Notes: generated by a model from the sequence alone, not told the origin. Positions 29,331 to 38,468 are shown, numbered from the stretch's first letter. The stretch is DNA of 38,661 nt from Candidatus Merdivivens pullicola (GCA_017694945.1 JADIMA010000035.1:1-38661), one strand, 5' to 3'. A program made the numbers and translations.

Positions 29331-32300
29331 TTAGTATTCATCCCATGATTTTATTTCAATCTTCTCTAAAGGCAGTTCACAAAACGCCCTGATGAACGCC
29401 GTCGCAAGTCTCGCATTGGTTATCAGCGGAATGTTAAGGTCGGTGGCCGCGCGGCGGATAAGGTAGCCGTTGCTTATTTCGGCACGGGAGAAGTTCTTTG
29501 TGATGTTGATTACAAGGTCGATCTTCCTGTGCTGGAGCATGTCGAGTGCGCCTGGCAGCCCTTTGTCGTTTTCAGAAGGGTTTTCCGCCTCCGAAGGCCA
29601 GAGTACCCGTTTGCAGTCAACTCCGTTTTCCTCAAGGTATTTATAGGTGCCGGCAGTCGCGTAAATGTCGTATCCGTGTTTTACAAGCAGTTCGGTAGCC
29701 CCGAGCATTTCGGCTTTCTGCTTGGCGTCTCCGGATGAAATCAGGATGCTCTTCTTCGGGATATCGTAGCCTACAGAGAGTATCGACTTTATCAGCGCCT
29801 CGTCGAATGTATCCCCTATGCAGCCTACTTCTCCTGTCGAGGCCATATCTACTCCGAGTACCGGGTCTGCCTGCTGAAGTCTTGAGAACGAGAACTGGGA
29901 TGCCTTTACGCCTACATAGTCCAGATCAAATGCGCTCTTGTGAGGGGCACGCGGCTTCTCTCCCATCATCACTTTGGTTGCAAGTTCGATGAGGTTTATC
30001 TTAAGTACCTTGGAAACGAAAGGGAAACTTCTTGACGCGCGAAGGTTGCATTCGATTACCTTAATCTGGTTGTTCTTGGCAAGGAACTGTATATTGAACG
30101 GCCCGGAAATATGCAGCGCGCCGGCAATTTTTTTCGCAATCTTCTTGATGCGGCGTACCGTCTCCACATACAGTTTTTGAGGAGGGAACTGGATGGTCGC
30201 GTCGCCTGAATGCACTCCTGCGAACTCGACATGTTCGGAGATCGCATAGGCAAGAACTTCGCCTCCGTCCGCCACGGCGTCGAATTCGATTTCCTTGGCC
30301 CCCTGGATGAACTCGCTGATGACTACCGGATGTTTTTTTGACACCTGGGCCGCCAGTTTCAGGAAATCTTCCAAATCCGCCCTGTTGTAGCATACGTTCA
30401 TGGCCGCTCCTGAAAGCACGTATGAAGGTCTTACGAGCACTGGGAAGCCGACTTCTTCCACGAACCTGTCAACATCTTCGAAAGTCGTGAGTTCCTTCCA
30501 CTTTGGCTGGTCTATGCCGAGTTCGTCCACAATCGATGAAAACTTGTTCCTGTCTTCGGCGCGGTCTATGTCCTCCGCCGACGTGCCGAGTATGGGTACT
30601 CCGCTCTTGTCGAGTTTGAGCGCAAGGTTGTTCGGAATCTGTCCTCCGACTGATACTACGACTCCGTGAGGGTTTTCGAGTTCGTAAATGTCCATGACCC
30701 TTTCGAAAGTGAGTTCGTCGAAATACAGCCTGTCGCACATGTCGTAATCTGTCGATACCGTTTCGGGATTGTAGTTGATCATGACTCCCCTCCAGCCGAG
30801 ATTGCGTATGGTCTGGAGTGCATTGACGCTGCACCAGTCGAATTCTACGGAACTTCCGATACGGTATGCTCCGGAACCGAGGACTATTACGGAACGCCGG
30901 TCTCCGGCATATCTGACATCGTTGAAATCCCCGTTATATGTAAGGTATAGATAATTGGTCTGGGCCGGGAATTCCGCGGCAAGGGTATCTATCTGTTTGA
31001 CGCACGGGACTATTCCGAGAGTCTTGCGGTATCTGCGTACTATTGCCGATGCGTCGTCCATGTCGAAGCGGTCGTCAAACAGCAGCCTGCCTATCTGGAA
31101 ATCCGAAAATCCCTGTTTTTTCGCTTCGAGGAGAAGTTCACGCGAACAGATGTCGGAAGAATTGGTTATCTCTTTGGTGCCGTCGCTGAACTGGCGGCCT
31201 TCTTCCATGAGGCGTTTTCCGGTCTTTACAATGTTTTCCAGTTTGTCCAGGAACCATTTGTCAATCTTTGTCAGTTCGTGTATCCTGTCAACTGTGTATC
31301 CTGCATTCATCGCCTTGGAAATCACGAATATGCGGTTGTCCATAGGCTCTTTGAGGGCTTCCTCTATGTCCGGAACGGTGAATTCCTTGTTCGCAACAAA
31401 GCCGTGCGCCCCCTGCCCTATCATTCTGAGGCCTTTCTGTATGGCTTCTTCGAAACTGCGGCCTATCGCCATGACTTCGCCCACGCTTTTCATGCTGCTG
31501 CCGATCTTCCTTGATACCCCGTGGAATTTGGAAAGATCCCAGCGAGGAATCTTGCAGACTATGTAATCAAGGGCCGGTTCGAAGAACGCCGGTGTAGTCT
31601 TCGTAACTGAGTTTTTCAGTTCGAACAACCCGTATCCCAGCCCCAGTTTGGCGGCAACGAATGCCAGTGGATATCCTGTGGCCTTTGATGCGAGGGCCGA
31701 CGAGCGGCTTAGGCGGGCATTGACTTCAATCACCCTGTAATCGGTCGATGAAGGGTCGAATGCATACTGGACATTGCATTCGCCGACTATGCCGATGTGG
31801 CGGACAATCTTGATTGCCAGTTCACGCAGCATGTGGTACTCTTCATTGGTGAGCGTCTGTGACGGAGCGACTACGATGCTCTCTCCTGTATGTATTCCGA
31901 GGGGATCGAAGTTTTCCATGTTGCAGACCGTGATACAGTTGTCGAAACGGTCGCGGACTACTTCGTATTCGATTTCTTTCCAGCCTTTTAGGGATTTCTC
32001 AACTAGGACCTGCGGGGAAAATGAGAATGCTTTTTCGGCAAGTTCCAGCAATTCTTCCCTGTTGTCGCAGAAACCGCTTCCGAGTCCTCCGAGGGCGTAT
32101 GCGGCGCGTAGGATGACGGGATATCCGAGTTCTTCAGCCGCTTTTACAGCGCTTTCGATATTTTCCGTCGCGATGCTTTTTATGGTCTTTACCCCTATCT
32201 GGTCAAGGCGTTCTACAAAAAGTTCCCTGTCCTCCGTGTCTATGATTGCCTGCACCGGAGTACCGAGCACCTTAAGCCCGTATTTTTCGAAAATGCCGGC

Positions 32301-32618
32301 CTTGTACAGTTTTACTCCGCAATTCAGGGCCGTCTGGCCTCCGAAAGCGAGAAGTATCCCCTGCGGTTTCTCCCTGGCTATCACTTTTTCAACGAAGAAA
32401 GGCGTGACCGGGAGGAAATATATCTTGTCCGCTATGCCTTCCGATGTCTGGACTGTCGCAATGTTGGGGTTTATGAGTATGGTCTCTATCCCCTCTTCCC
32501 TGAGGGCCTTCAAAGCCTGTGAACCGGAATAATCAAACTCCCCGGCTTCTCCGATTTTCAAGGCTCCGGAGCCGAGCACGACAACTTTCTTAATATTTTT
32601 ATCTATTCCGCTTTCCAT
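29331..32618 (-). CDS. carB: Carbamoyl-phosphate synthase large subunit
   Basis: A 1095-residue enzyme that makes carbamoyl phosphate for pyrimidine and arginine synthesis. Two homologous ATP-grasp halves are present: the first begins VVVLGSGALKIGEAGEFDYS, the second VIVLGSGAYRIGSSVEFDW. Their nucleotide-binding loops include PVILRAAYALGGLGSGF and PVLVRPSYVLSGAAMNV, and the substrate sites FQVIEVNARLSRSSALASK-like and IECNLRASRSFPF. The C-terminal MGS-like allosteric domain (SILISSGDAKQKAEML, YDIYATAGTYKYL) would bind effectors such as UMP. Length is normal. It follows carA by 12 bases and must be co-transcribed with it. No clear terminator follows; the next promoter starts within 30 bases. 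Confidence 0.97.
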   Translation of the reverse strand: MESGIDKNIKKVVVLGSGALKIGEAGEFDYSGSQALKALREEGIETILINPNIATVQTSEGIADKIYFLPVTPFFVEKVIAREKPQGILLAFGGQTALNCGVKLYKAGIFEKYGLKVLGTPVQAIIDTEDRELFVERLDQIGVKTIKSIATENIESAVKAAEELGYPVILRAAYALGGLGSGFCDNREELLELAEKAFSFSPQVLVEKSLKGWKEIEYEVVRDRFDNCITVCNMENFDPLGIHTGESIVVAPSQTLTNEEYHMLRELAIKIVRHIGIVGECNVQYAFDPSSTDYRVIEVNARLSRSSALASKATGYPLAFVAAKLGLGYGLFELKNSVTKTTPAFFEPALDYIVCKIPRWDLSKFHGVSRKIGSSMKSVGEVMAIGRSFEEAIQKGLRMIGQGAHGFVANKEFTVPDIEEALKEPMDNRIFVISKAMNAGYTVDRIHELTKIDKWFLDKLENIVKTGKRLMEEGRQFSDGTKEITNSSDICSRELLLEAKKQGFSDFQIGRLLFDDRFDMDDASAIVRRYRKTLGIVPCVKQIDTLAAEFPAQTNYLYLTYNGDFNDVRYAGDRRSVIVLGSGAYRIGSSVEFDWCSVNALQTIRNLGWRGVMINYNPETVSTDYDMCDRLYFDELTFERVMDIYELENPHGVVVSVGGQIPNNLALKLDKSGVPILGTSAEDIDRAEDRNKFSSIVDELGIDQPKWKELTTFEDVDRFVEEVGFPVLVRPSYVLSGAAMNVCYNRADLEDFLKLAAQVSKKHPVVISEFIQGAKEIEFDAVADGGEVLAYAISEHVEFAGVHSGDATIQFPPQKLYVETVRRIKKIAKKIAGALHISGPFNIQFLAKNNQIKVIECNLRASRSFPFVSKVLKINLIELATKVMMGEKPRAPHKSAFDLDYVGVKASQFSFSRLQQADPVLGVDMASTGEVGCIGDTFDEALIKSILSVGYDIPKKSILISSGDAKQKAEMLGATELLVKHGYDIYATAGTYKYLEENGVDCKRVLWPSEAENPSENDKGLPGALDMLQHRKIDLVINITKNFSRAEISNGYLIRRAATDLNIPLITNARLATAFIRAFCELPLEKIEIKSWDEY

Positions 32619-32630
32619 GGTATTCCGGTA

Positions 32631-33701
32631 TTAAAGCAAACTAATAAATTCATCAAACAGAAATTCGGTGTCAGTTGGTCCGCTTGAGGCTTCGGGATGG
32701 AACTGGGCAGAAAAGAACGGCTTGTCCTTGTGGCGGATGCCTTCGTTCGTGCCGTCATTCATGTTCACGAACAGAGGTTCCCAGTCTTTGCCCAGCGAAC
32801 TGCCGTCCACTGCAAATCCGTGGTTCTGCGAAGTGATGAAGCATCTGTCCGTGCCGGCCATCCTTACCGGCTGGTTGTGGCTGCGGTGTCCGTATTTTAA
32901 CTTGAAAGTGGACGCCCCGGCCGCTTTCGACAGCAACTGGTTGCCCATGCAGATTCCGAAAATTGGCTTGTCTTTCTTCATGGCTTCCCTGATGTGTTCT
33001 ACGGTAATGTTGCAGAATTCAGGGTTGCCGGGCCCGTTGGAGATGAACAGTCCGTCGTATTCCATGGTGTTGAAATCATAATCCCACGGCACCCTGATCA
33101 GTTCGACGTCCCTTTTTACGAGACAGCGCAGGATATTGTGCTTTACGCCGCAGTCAACTAAAACCACTTTTTTGTTGCCGTGTCCGTAACGGATCACTTC
33201 TTTACAGGAGACGAGCGCTACCTGGTTCTCGGCATTGGGGTCGTATAATGGGAAACGCGGCTTCTCCCCTTCGGGAACAATCGTTCCCAGCATCGAGCCG
33301 TTGTCCCGCAGTATCTTGGTGAGTTCGCGCGTGTCTATTCCGTATATTCCCGGGATTTTCTCTTCCTTGAGCCATCTGTCAAGGCTTTCGGCCGCATTCC
33401 AGTGGCTGTAGTTAAAGGAGTAGTCCGATATGACAAGCCCGCGCACGTGAATGTGTTCCGACTCGAAATATTTGGATATTCCGTTTTCCGATGTCTTTTC
33501 AGGAACACCGTAATTGCCCACGAGCGGATATGTGACACACAGTATCTGACCGCTGTATGACGGGTCTGTGAGGCTTTCAGGATAGCCGACCATGGCCGTG
33601 GAGAACACCACCTCTCCGTCCGCCGGTGCATCATACCCGAAAACATATCCTTTGAATTCCGTACCGTTTTCAAGATACAGGGTAGCCGCCTTTTTATCCA
33701 T
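32631..33701 (-). CDS. carA: Carbamoyl-phosphate synthase small subunit
   Basis: A 356-residue glutaminase subunit supplying ammonia to CarB. The N-terminal domain has TLYLENGTEFKGYVFGY and GEVVFSTAMVGYPESLTDPSY. The class I glutamine amidotransferase domain has FGICMGNQLL with nucleophile C251, KYGHRSHNQPV, and AQFHPEAS with H335 and E337, so the triad is complete. The frame is open for another 68 codons upstream, but the ATG at 33701 gives the family N-terminus MDKKAATLYLENG and the extension is AT-rich and unlike carA proteins. Upstream there are direct repeats and a palindrome (33814-33858) that may be an operator. Confidence 0.96.
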   Translation of the reverse strand: MDKKAATLYLENGTEFKGYVFGYDAPADGEVVFSTAMVGYPESLTDPSYSGQILCVTYPLVGNYGVPEKTSENGISKYFESEHIHVRGLVISDYSFNYSHWNAAESLDRWLKEEKIPGIYGIDTRELTKILRDNGSMLGTIVPEGEKPRFPLYDPNAENQVALVSCKEVIRYGHGNKKVVLVDCGVKHNILRCLVKRDVELIRVPWDYDFNTMEYDGLFISNGPGNPEFCNITVEHIREAMKKDKPIFGICMGNQLLSKAAGASTFKLKYGHRSHNQPVRMAGTDRCFITSQNHGFAVDGSSLGKDWEPLFVNMNDGTNEGIRHKDKPFFSAQFHPEASSGPTDTEFLFDEFISLL

Positions 33702-33813
33702 TTCAAAAAAATTTAATTCCGCCGCGAATTTAGTCAATCTATATGTTTTATTCAAATTATTCAAAAAAAATCGGAATGCGTCTTCTTGGGACACAGTACG
33801 ACTTAATCTAAGA

Positions 33814-33858
33814 ATATTGCAATGCGCTGATATATTGCAAATTACTATTGTAACAATA
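33814..33858. promoter_or_regulatory. Direct repeats and palindrome upstream of carA, possible operator
   Basis: ATATTGCAA occurs at 33814-33822 and again at 33832-33840, an 18-base period. Five bases later is the perfect palindrome TATTGT-A-ACAATA (33846-33858). The group lies about 115-155 bases upstream of the carA ATG. A regulator binding here (for example pyrimidine- or arginine-responsive) is possible but not shown. Confidence 0.35.
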
Positions 33859-33995
33859 TTTTGCAGGTGTGGAATTTGAGAGGTTCGGAAGCCCTTGAAA
33901 TCCACACTAATTTTTCGGAGTGTATGTTATTTATCCCTGATTTACAATGGGTTGTGTAAACAAAAGTTAAGTCGTGGCGTGGCCTCGGGCGCACA

Positions 33996-34088
33996 GGCGT
34001 GCTTTCTGACCGTAAAAAGCACGGCTACCCCTCTCAGAATGCACTGCGGAACACATTGGCGTGCTTTCTGGCCGGAGAAGGCACGCCT
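33996..34088. repeat. Two-copy hairpin repeat
   Basis: Two similar 31-base units lie at 33996-34026 and 34058-34088, 62 bases apart. Both begin GGCGTGCTTTCTG and end in GCACG-C-T. Each can fold: unit 2 as GGCGTGC-TTTCT...AGAAG-GCACGCC, unit 1 as CGTGCTTT...AAAAGCACG. The changes between copies keep the stems paired. This resembles a REP-like or other small palindromic repeat. Confidence 0.6.
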
Positions 34089-34091
34089 CTG

Positions 34092-34115
34092 CCCCCATAC
34101 AAGGGGGTATTTTTG
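34092..34115 (+). other. C5/G5 hairpin followed by TATTTTTG
   Basis: CCCCC (34092-34096) and GGGGG (34103-34107) flank the loop ATACAA and are followed by TATTTTTG. This could be a small terminator-like hairpin, or TATTTTTG could be a -7 element giving a leader of about 210 bases to the lipoprotein at 34330. The sequence does not decide between them. Confidence 0.35.
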
Positions 34116-34329
34116 CGTGTAATCGTAAAAAAAAAATTAAACAAGTCTTGATAGAATCAAAAAAATTATTATTAATTTTATCCCCGGATTTATACTGAAA
34201 AACCATGAAACCTATTGAAATATCCATATTCGGTATTATTCCACCTTCCTGACGGTGTTCAAAACCCATGCACCTCATCGATGCACATGTCTCACTTAAT
34301 CATATCATTAACTTCTTAAAAACTTTTTT

Positions 34330-36090
34330 ATGAAACCACTCACATTTTTAATCCGCCTATTGTATATACCGATATTGATGGTATTCATGGGCGTGGTTTC
34401 GTGCCAGTATGATGACACGGATGTCAAGAATCAGATTGATGATTTGTACGGGCGCCTGGATGAACTTGAAGAGTTTCAGGAGCAGGTACAGTCCGATATC
34501 GATGCCTTGAATGACATTGTCACCAAACTTCAGGCGCAATTGACGGTAAACGGCATATTCGACATCGGAGAATATGGCTGGGTAATCAATTTTTCAGACC
34601 GGACCAAAGTAATCATAAGCCATGGAAAGGACGGTGCTGACGGAGAGGACGGCAAGGACGGCAAGGACGGCAAGACGCCGCCTACCATCATTGTCATCAA
34701 CGACAACGGCACGTATTACTGGGGTTATGAGGATGCCGACGGCGACAGAAGATACCTTCTTGACGACAATGGCGACAGGGTTCCGGTACAAGGAGAGGCT
34801 CCAAAGGTTCGCATCAATCCGAATACGGGCAACTGGGAGATTTCTACCGACGGCGGCCGTACCTGGGAAGATACCGGAATGCCGTCTGCAGGCGGTGCCG
34901 GTGATTCCATGTTCGCCGGTGTCGATGAAGATGATGACTTTGTTTATATCACACTTCGCGACGGTACCACTATCACTATCCCTAAGACGAAAGAATTGAT
35001 GTTCGACTTCGGGGTTGAAGATGAAATCCTCTACTTTGATGCCGGTGAGACAAAAGTTCTGGATTATGTAATGAGCGGAGCGAAAGACATGACCATTGCA
35101 AAGCCTACAGGCTGGAGGGCGTCTTTCGAGGCGGAAGGCCTTGTCATTACGGCGCCTGTCTCTGAAAATCCGTTCGCTGAACTGGAAGGTGAGATAAATG
35201 TCGTGATTGTTTCTGCTGGAGGCCAAAGCCTGATGGACGTATTGCATGTCGCTGTCGATATGGGAATTCCTTCCGAAGGCCCTAAAATCGGAGACTACTA
35301 TTATGCAGACGGTACCTGGAGCGACGGCGGACTTGTTTCAATAGACGAGGACGGCCTTAATCCGGTATGGGCTGAAGTGAAACCGGCTCCTGTAGAAGGC
35401 AAACAGGTAATAGGAATCGTTTTCCAGACTTTCGAGGACAGGATAGATGCAGCCGACAAGGCGGCCGGCTGGACTCACGGTTATGTGATGGCGGTAAGGA
35501 ATGCGCACGGCACAAGTAAAAACACGACTTCATACTGTCTTGACTATTCGCTTGACTGCATCGACGGTGTCAACCTTGCAAGTTCATGGTACAAAAATAT
35601 CGACGGGTATTCCGAGACGATGACTGTAAAATCGGAATATGGAAGCGATATAGTGCAATGTCCTGCATTCGACTGGACGGTGACCGACTTCCCTCTTCCT
35701 ACTCCTGACGGAACCAGCGGATGGTTCCTTCCTGCGACCGGGAACATGTGGGATCTGATTGCCAATCTCGGAGGCCATGACGTGGCGGCAATCATGCAGG
35801 AATGGCAGACACAGGATGTCAGCGCCGGATGGGGCTATGTCTACGGAGTCGTTGATTACAATATCCTGGATAGAATCAACTCTACAATGTCGCTGATACC
35901 TGCCGACCAGAAAGAGGAATTCTTTGAAACCTATACATACGGAGGCGGGTATGCTTCCGTGTGGACTTCTACCCCATGTGTAATCGGAGAGACTGCCTGC
36001 ACTTTCCAGATAGGTGCTGCCGGTTCTATAACCACCTATGAGGCATGGTATAACGAAGACTGCATTGCAAGGCCGATACTTGCATTCTAA
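34330..36090 (+). CDS. Surface lipoprotein: DUF4988-like N-terminus plus lectin-like C-terminus
   Basis: A 586-residue lipoprotein. The lipobox GVVSC puts the lipidated cysteine at C25, followed by QYDDT. A coiled coil spans about residues 30-70 (QIDDLYGRLDELEEFQEQV). A short collagen-like tract (GEDGKDGKDGK, about 103-114) leads to a conserved module with GTYYWGYEDADG and NWEISTDGGRTWEDTG, as in proteins annotated as DUF4988 or 'PL29 N-terminal domain'. After a small beta domain (to about 310), the C-terminal domain (GDYYYADGTWSDGG, GWFLPATGNMWDLI, VWTSTPC, ARPILAF) matches the tail of the lipoprotein at 9648. The first 310 residues closely match the next gene. A stalked surface protein with a binding head is the best guess. 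Confidence 0.78.
   Translation: MKPLTFLIRLLYIPILMVFMGVVSCQYDDTDVKNQIDDLYGRLDELEEFQEQVQSDIDALNDIVTKLQAQLTVNGIFDIGEYGWVINFSDRTKVIISHGKDGADGEDGKDGKDGKTPPTIIVINDNGTYYWGYEDADGDRRYLLDDNGDRVPVQGEAPKVRINPNTGNWEISTDGGRTWEDTGMPSAGGAGDSMFAGVDEDDDFVYITLRDGTTITIPKTKELMFDFGVEDEILYFDAGETKVLDYVMSGAKDMTIAKPTGWRASFEAEGLVITAPVSENPFAELEGEINVVIVSAGGQSLMDVLHVAVDMGIPSEGPKIGDYYYADGTWSDGGLVSIDEDGLNPVWAEVKPAPVEGKQVIGIVFQTFEDRIDAADKAAGWTHGYVMAVRNAHGTSKNTTSYCLDYSLDCIDGVNLASSWYKNIDGYSETMTVKSEYGSDIVQCPAFDWTVTDFPLPTPDGTSGWFLPATGNMWDLIANLGGHDVAAIMQEWQTQDVSAGWGYVYGVVDYNILDRINSTMSLIPADQKEEFFETYTYGGGYASVWTSTPCVIGETACTFQIGAAGSITTYEAWYNEDCIARPILAF
34642..34674 (+). repeat. Short in-frame 9-base tandem repeat (collagen-like tract)
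   Basis: Units of GGCAAGGAC follow one another at 34651-34659, 34660-34668 and partly 34669-34674, with a variant unit before them. They encode Gly-Lys-Asp triplets. Copy-number change would keep the reading frame and alter the length of the stalk. A similar, less regular tract is in the next gene around 36450-36500. Confidence 0.6.
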
Positions 36091-36151
36091 AAACGGATTT
36101 AATTAGCATGAGACAATAAGAATATTTAACCATTTAACCATTTATAATTTT

Positions 36152-38398
36152 ATGAAACTTATAAAGAATCTGGGCCGCATCATTATGGGCGTAATGTGTG
36201 CAGGCGTCGTGCTGACAACGGCAAATTCATGTGAGTACGATGATACTTATATCAGGGATTCAATCAAGGATCTTGACGAGCGTGTCGAGGCTCTTGAGGC
36301 TTTCAGCGAGCAGATTCAGTCTGAGATTTCCGCACTTCAGGAAATCATAGAAAAACTGCAATCCGAAGTTACGATAGACAATATAGTTGAAACTGAAGAC
36401 GGCTATACAATCAATTTCTCCGACGGCACATCCATCACTATTACTGACGGAGAGGACGGTAAGGACGGTCAGGACGGCGAAGACGGCAAGGACGGAATGA
36501 CTCCTCCGACTATCATAGTTATTGAAGAAGACGGTACGTATTATTGGGGTTATGAAAATTCTGATGGAAGCCGCGATTTCATAACCGACGACGACGGCAA
36601 CAAGATTCCTGTTACCGGAGAGGCTCCGCAGATACGCATTAATCCGGACAACGGAAACTGGGAGATTTCGACCGACGGCGGACAGACCTGGGAAGATACA
36701 GGCATGCCTTCAAGCGGTACAGGTACGGGCGAGTCCCTGTTTGCAGGCATCGATCAGGATGAAGACTTTGTATATCTGACTCTCCGTGACGGTACGACTA
36801 TCTGCATTCCAAAAACCAAGGAACTCGTATTCGATTTCGGCACCGACGGTGAAACCCTGTATTTCGAGCGCGGTGAAAGCAAGGTATTGGATTATACAAT
36901 GAGCGGCGTTCAGGAGGTAACCATTACCAAGCCTGACGGATGGCGTGCTTCAATCGAGGCTGAAGGTTTTGTGATCACCGCCCCTGTTGAAGAAAACACA
37001 TTTGCAGAGACCGAAGGTATCGTTACCGTACTCCTTGTAGCATCAAACGGACAGAGCCTTATTGCAAAACAGCCTGTAATCATAGGCGTTGCTCCTCAGA
37101 AAGACTATTTTACAATTGAAGTTCCTGAAGATGAAATAGGTTCCACCAGCGCAAGAATCATAAGTTCATGCAATGAACCGACCATGTACTGGACATCCCA
37201 GATAATGACTTTGGACGAATTTGAAACGTATGTAGGCAGTGTTGAGAACATGGAATACTATTTCATGGAACTTCTTGAAAGCACTGCTTATTACTATGGT
37301 TATTCAAGCGTGGCCGAACTCCTTCCGGACTTCCTGTATCCTGGAGACTATGTGGACGACTATGTATATTCCGGCTTGTATTCTGAAACGGCATATATGA
37401 CATATGCTGTCGGCATGGATTTCGACGGAAATTACCTGACCGATTTCTACTACGGGCCTCAGTTCACCACTACCGAACCGCAGATGATTGACCTGACTTT
37501 CGACCTCAATGTAACTCCTAAGACGACAAGTGCGCTTCTGGACATATATCCTTCAGATCCTTCTGCATACTATTTCGCAACAGTAATAGACAATTCGTTC
37601 TATGAGGCGGGATATACCGATGTGGACATCATGACGGAAATCATCAACAGTTACAGCTGGATGCTGTTCTACTATGCATTGCAGGGCGATGTTACGGGTT
37701 ATGAAATAGGCGGAATGGCTTCCAATACGGATTATTACGCTGTGGTATTCGGAGTGGATGTCGATGCCATTACTTATACGACGGAAATGACCAAAGTACC
37801 GTTCACTACTCTTGAAAGCCAGCCTACCGATGCTTATGTGGAAGGAAGCATTACCAACTGGTGGTCAATCGATGATCTTGCTGAATACAATCCTGATTAT
37901 GCAAGTCTCATGGGCGACCCGTCAAATCCTAACCTCGCAGCAGTCGATCTGGAATTCAACGAAAGCGCCGTAGCATGTATCTATGTGCTTTGGATAGGCG
38001 ACCTTTCAACTTATGATTACGATGAGTTGTATGCGGCTACTCAGCAGCAAGGTGACATCGCATATTACGGAGATCCTGCAAATCTGTTTTATGTAGCCCT
38101 TGACAACAGTTACAACACGCTCTGTACGATAGCCCTTGATGCCGACGGCAATTATGGAGAGATGGACATCTGTCTCGTACAGTTCACCGAGGAAGGCAAA
38201 TCGACTGATTTCGCGCTGTTCGATGAATACTACAACGCCATCATGGGCGGCTATTCAATGACGACAAGTTCGGTAAATTCCCGCCCTGTATTCATGGCTC
38301 CTTCAAACATCGAGAATGTACAGATCCGCGAGGCTCTCAGTGCAAAAGAAGTAAAAGTGATGAGCCATAAGGTCGTTAAGGCTGTAAATATGAAGTAA
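36152..38398 (+). CDS. Surface lipoprotein: DUF4988-like N-terminus plus tandem fibronectin-like C-terminal repeats
   Basis: A 748-residue lipoprotein. C27 (TANSC followed by EYDDT) is the likely lipidated residue, matching C25-QYDDT in the gene before. A coiled coil (about 33-75), an acidic collagen-like tract (GEDGKDGQDGEDGKDG, about 107-123) and the NWEISTDGGQTWEDTG module follow. From about residue 315 the sequence is unrelated to its neighbour and holds about three beta-rich repeats, the first two with DYFTIEVPEDEIGSTSARI / DLTFDLNVTPKTTSALLDI starts and PQFTTTE / VPFTTLE ends, fibronectin III-like. These are strikingly Tyr-rich. The gene starts 61 bases after the previous stop without a terminator between, so co-transcription is likely. 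A terminator follows at 38424. Confidence 0.78.
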   Translation: MKLIKNLGRIIMGVMCAGVVLTTANSCEYDDTYIRDSIKDLDERVEALEAFSEQIQSEISALQEIIEKLQSEVTIDNIVETEDGYTINFSDGTSITITDGEDGKDGQDGEDGKDGMTPPTIIVIEEDGTYYWGYENSDGSRDFITDDDGNKIPVTGEAPQIRINPDNGNWEISTDGGQTWEDTGMPSSGTGTGESLFAGIDQDEDFVYLTLRDGTTICIPKTKELVFDFGTDGETLYFERGESKVLDYTMSGVQEVTITKPDGWRASIEAEGFVITAPVEENTFAETEGIVTVLLVASNGQSLIAKQPVIIGVAPQKDYFTIEVPEDEIGSTSARIISSCNEPTMYWTSQIMTLDEFETYVGSVENMEYYFMELLESTAYYYGYSSVAELLPDFLYPGDYVDDYVYSGLYSETAYMTYAVGMDFDGNYLTDFYYGPQFTTTEPQMIDLTFDLNVTPKTTSALLDIYPSDPSAYYFATVIDNSFYEAGYTDVDIMTEIINSYSWMLFYYALQGDVTGYEIGGMASNTDYYAVVFGVDVDAITYTTEMTKVPFTTLESQPTDAYVEGSITNWWSIDDLAEYNPDYASLMGDPSNPNLAAVDLEFNESAVACIYVLWIGDLSTYDYDELYAATQQQGDIAYYGDPANLFYVALDNSYNTLCTIALDADGNYGEMDICLVQFTEEGKSTDFALFDEYYNAIMGGYSMTTSSVNSRPVFMAPSNIENVQIREALSAKEVKVMSHKVVKAVNMK

Positions 38399-38423
38399 GT
38401 TCATTCGTAATTCAATGAAAATT

Positions 38424-38457
38424 AGGGCTGCATCAATCCGGTGCGGCCCTTTTTTTA
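38424..38457 (+). terminator. Rho-independent terminator after the second lipoprotein gene
   Basis: AGGGCTGCA (38424-38432) pairs with TGCGGCCCT (38442-38450) with one mismatch, and is followed by TTTTTT. It ends the transcript of the two DUF4988-like lipoproteins. Confidence 0.8.
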
Positions 38458-38468
38458 AATTTTTATTG

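Larger units (their letters stand above)
33702..34329. other. 628-bp non-coding interval between carA and the lipoprotein cluster
   Basis: No convincing gene is seen. From left to right it holds an AT-rich carA leader, two direct repeats and a palindrome (33814-33858), a GC-richer block with two similar hairpins (33996-34088), a C5/G5 hairpin (34092-34107) followed by TATTTTTG (34108-34115, a possible -7 element on the plus strand), and a very AT-rich stretch up to the first lipoprotein ATG. Part of it may be a long leader for the lipoprotein transcript. Confidence 0.6.

Noticed and set aside
33996..34088. CRISPR array
   Set aside because: Only two imperfect palindromic units are present, with one spacer-like gap, and no cas gene is in the window.
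33895..34122. 75-codon plus-strand frame and a 103-codon minus-strand frame in the carA-lipoprotein gap
   Set aside because: Both are made of the hairpin repeat region, have no recognisable domain or start context, and look like chance frames.
36127..36143. Direct repeat TTAACCAT-TTAACCAT before the second lipoprotein gene
   Set aside because: Too short and AT-rich to support a claim; it may be a leader feature but nothing else backs it.
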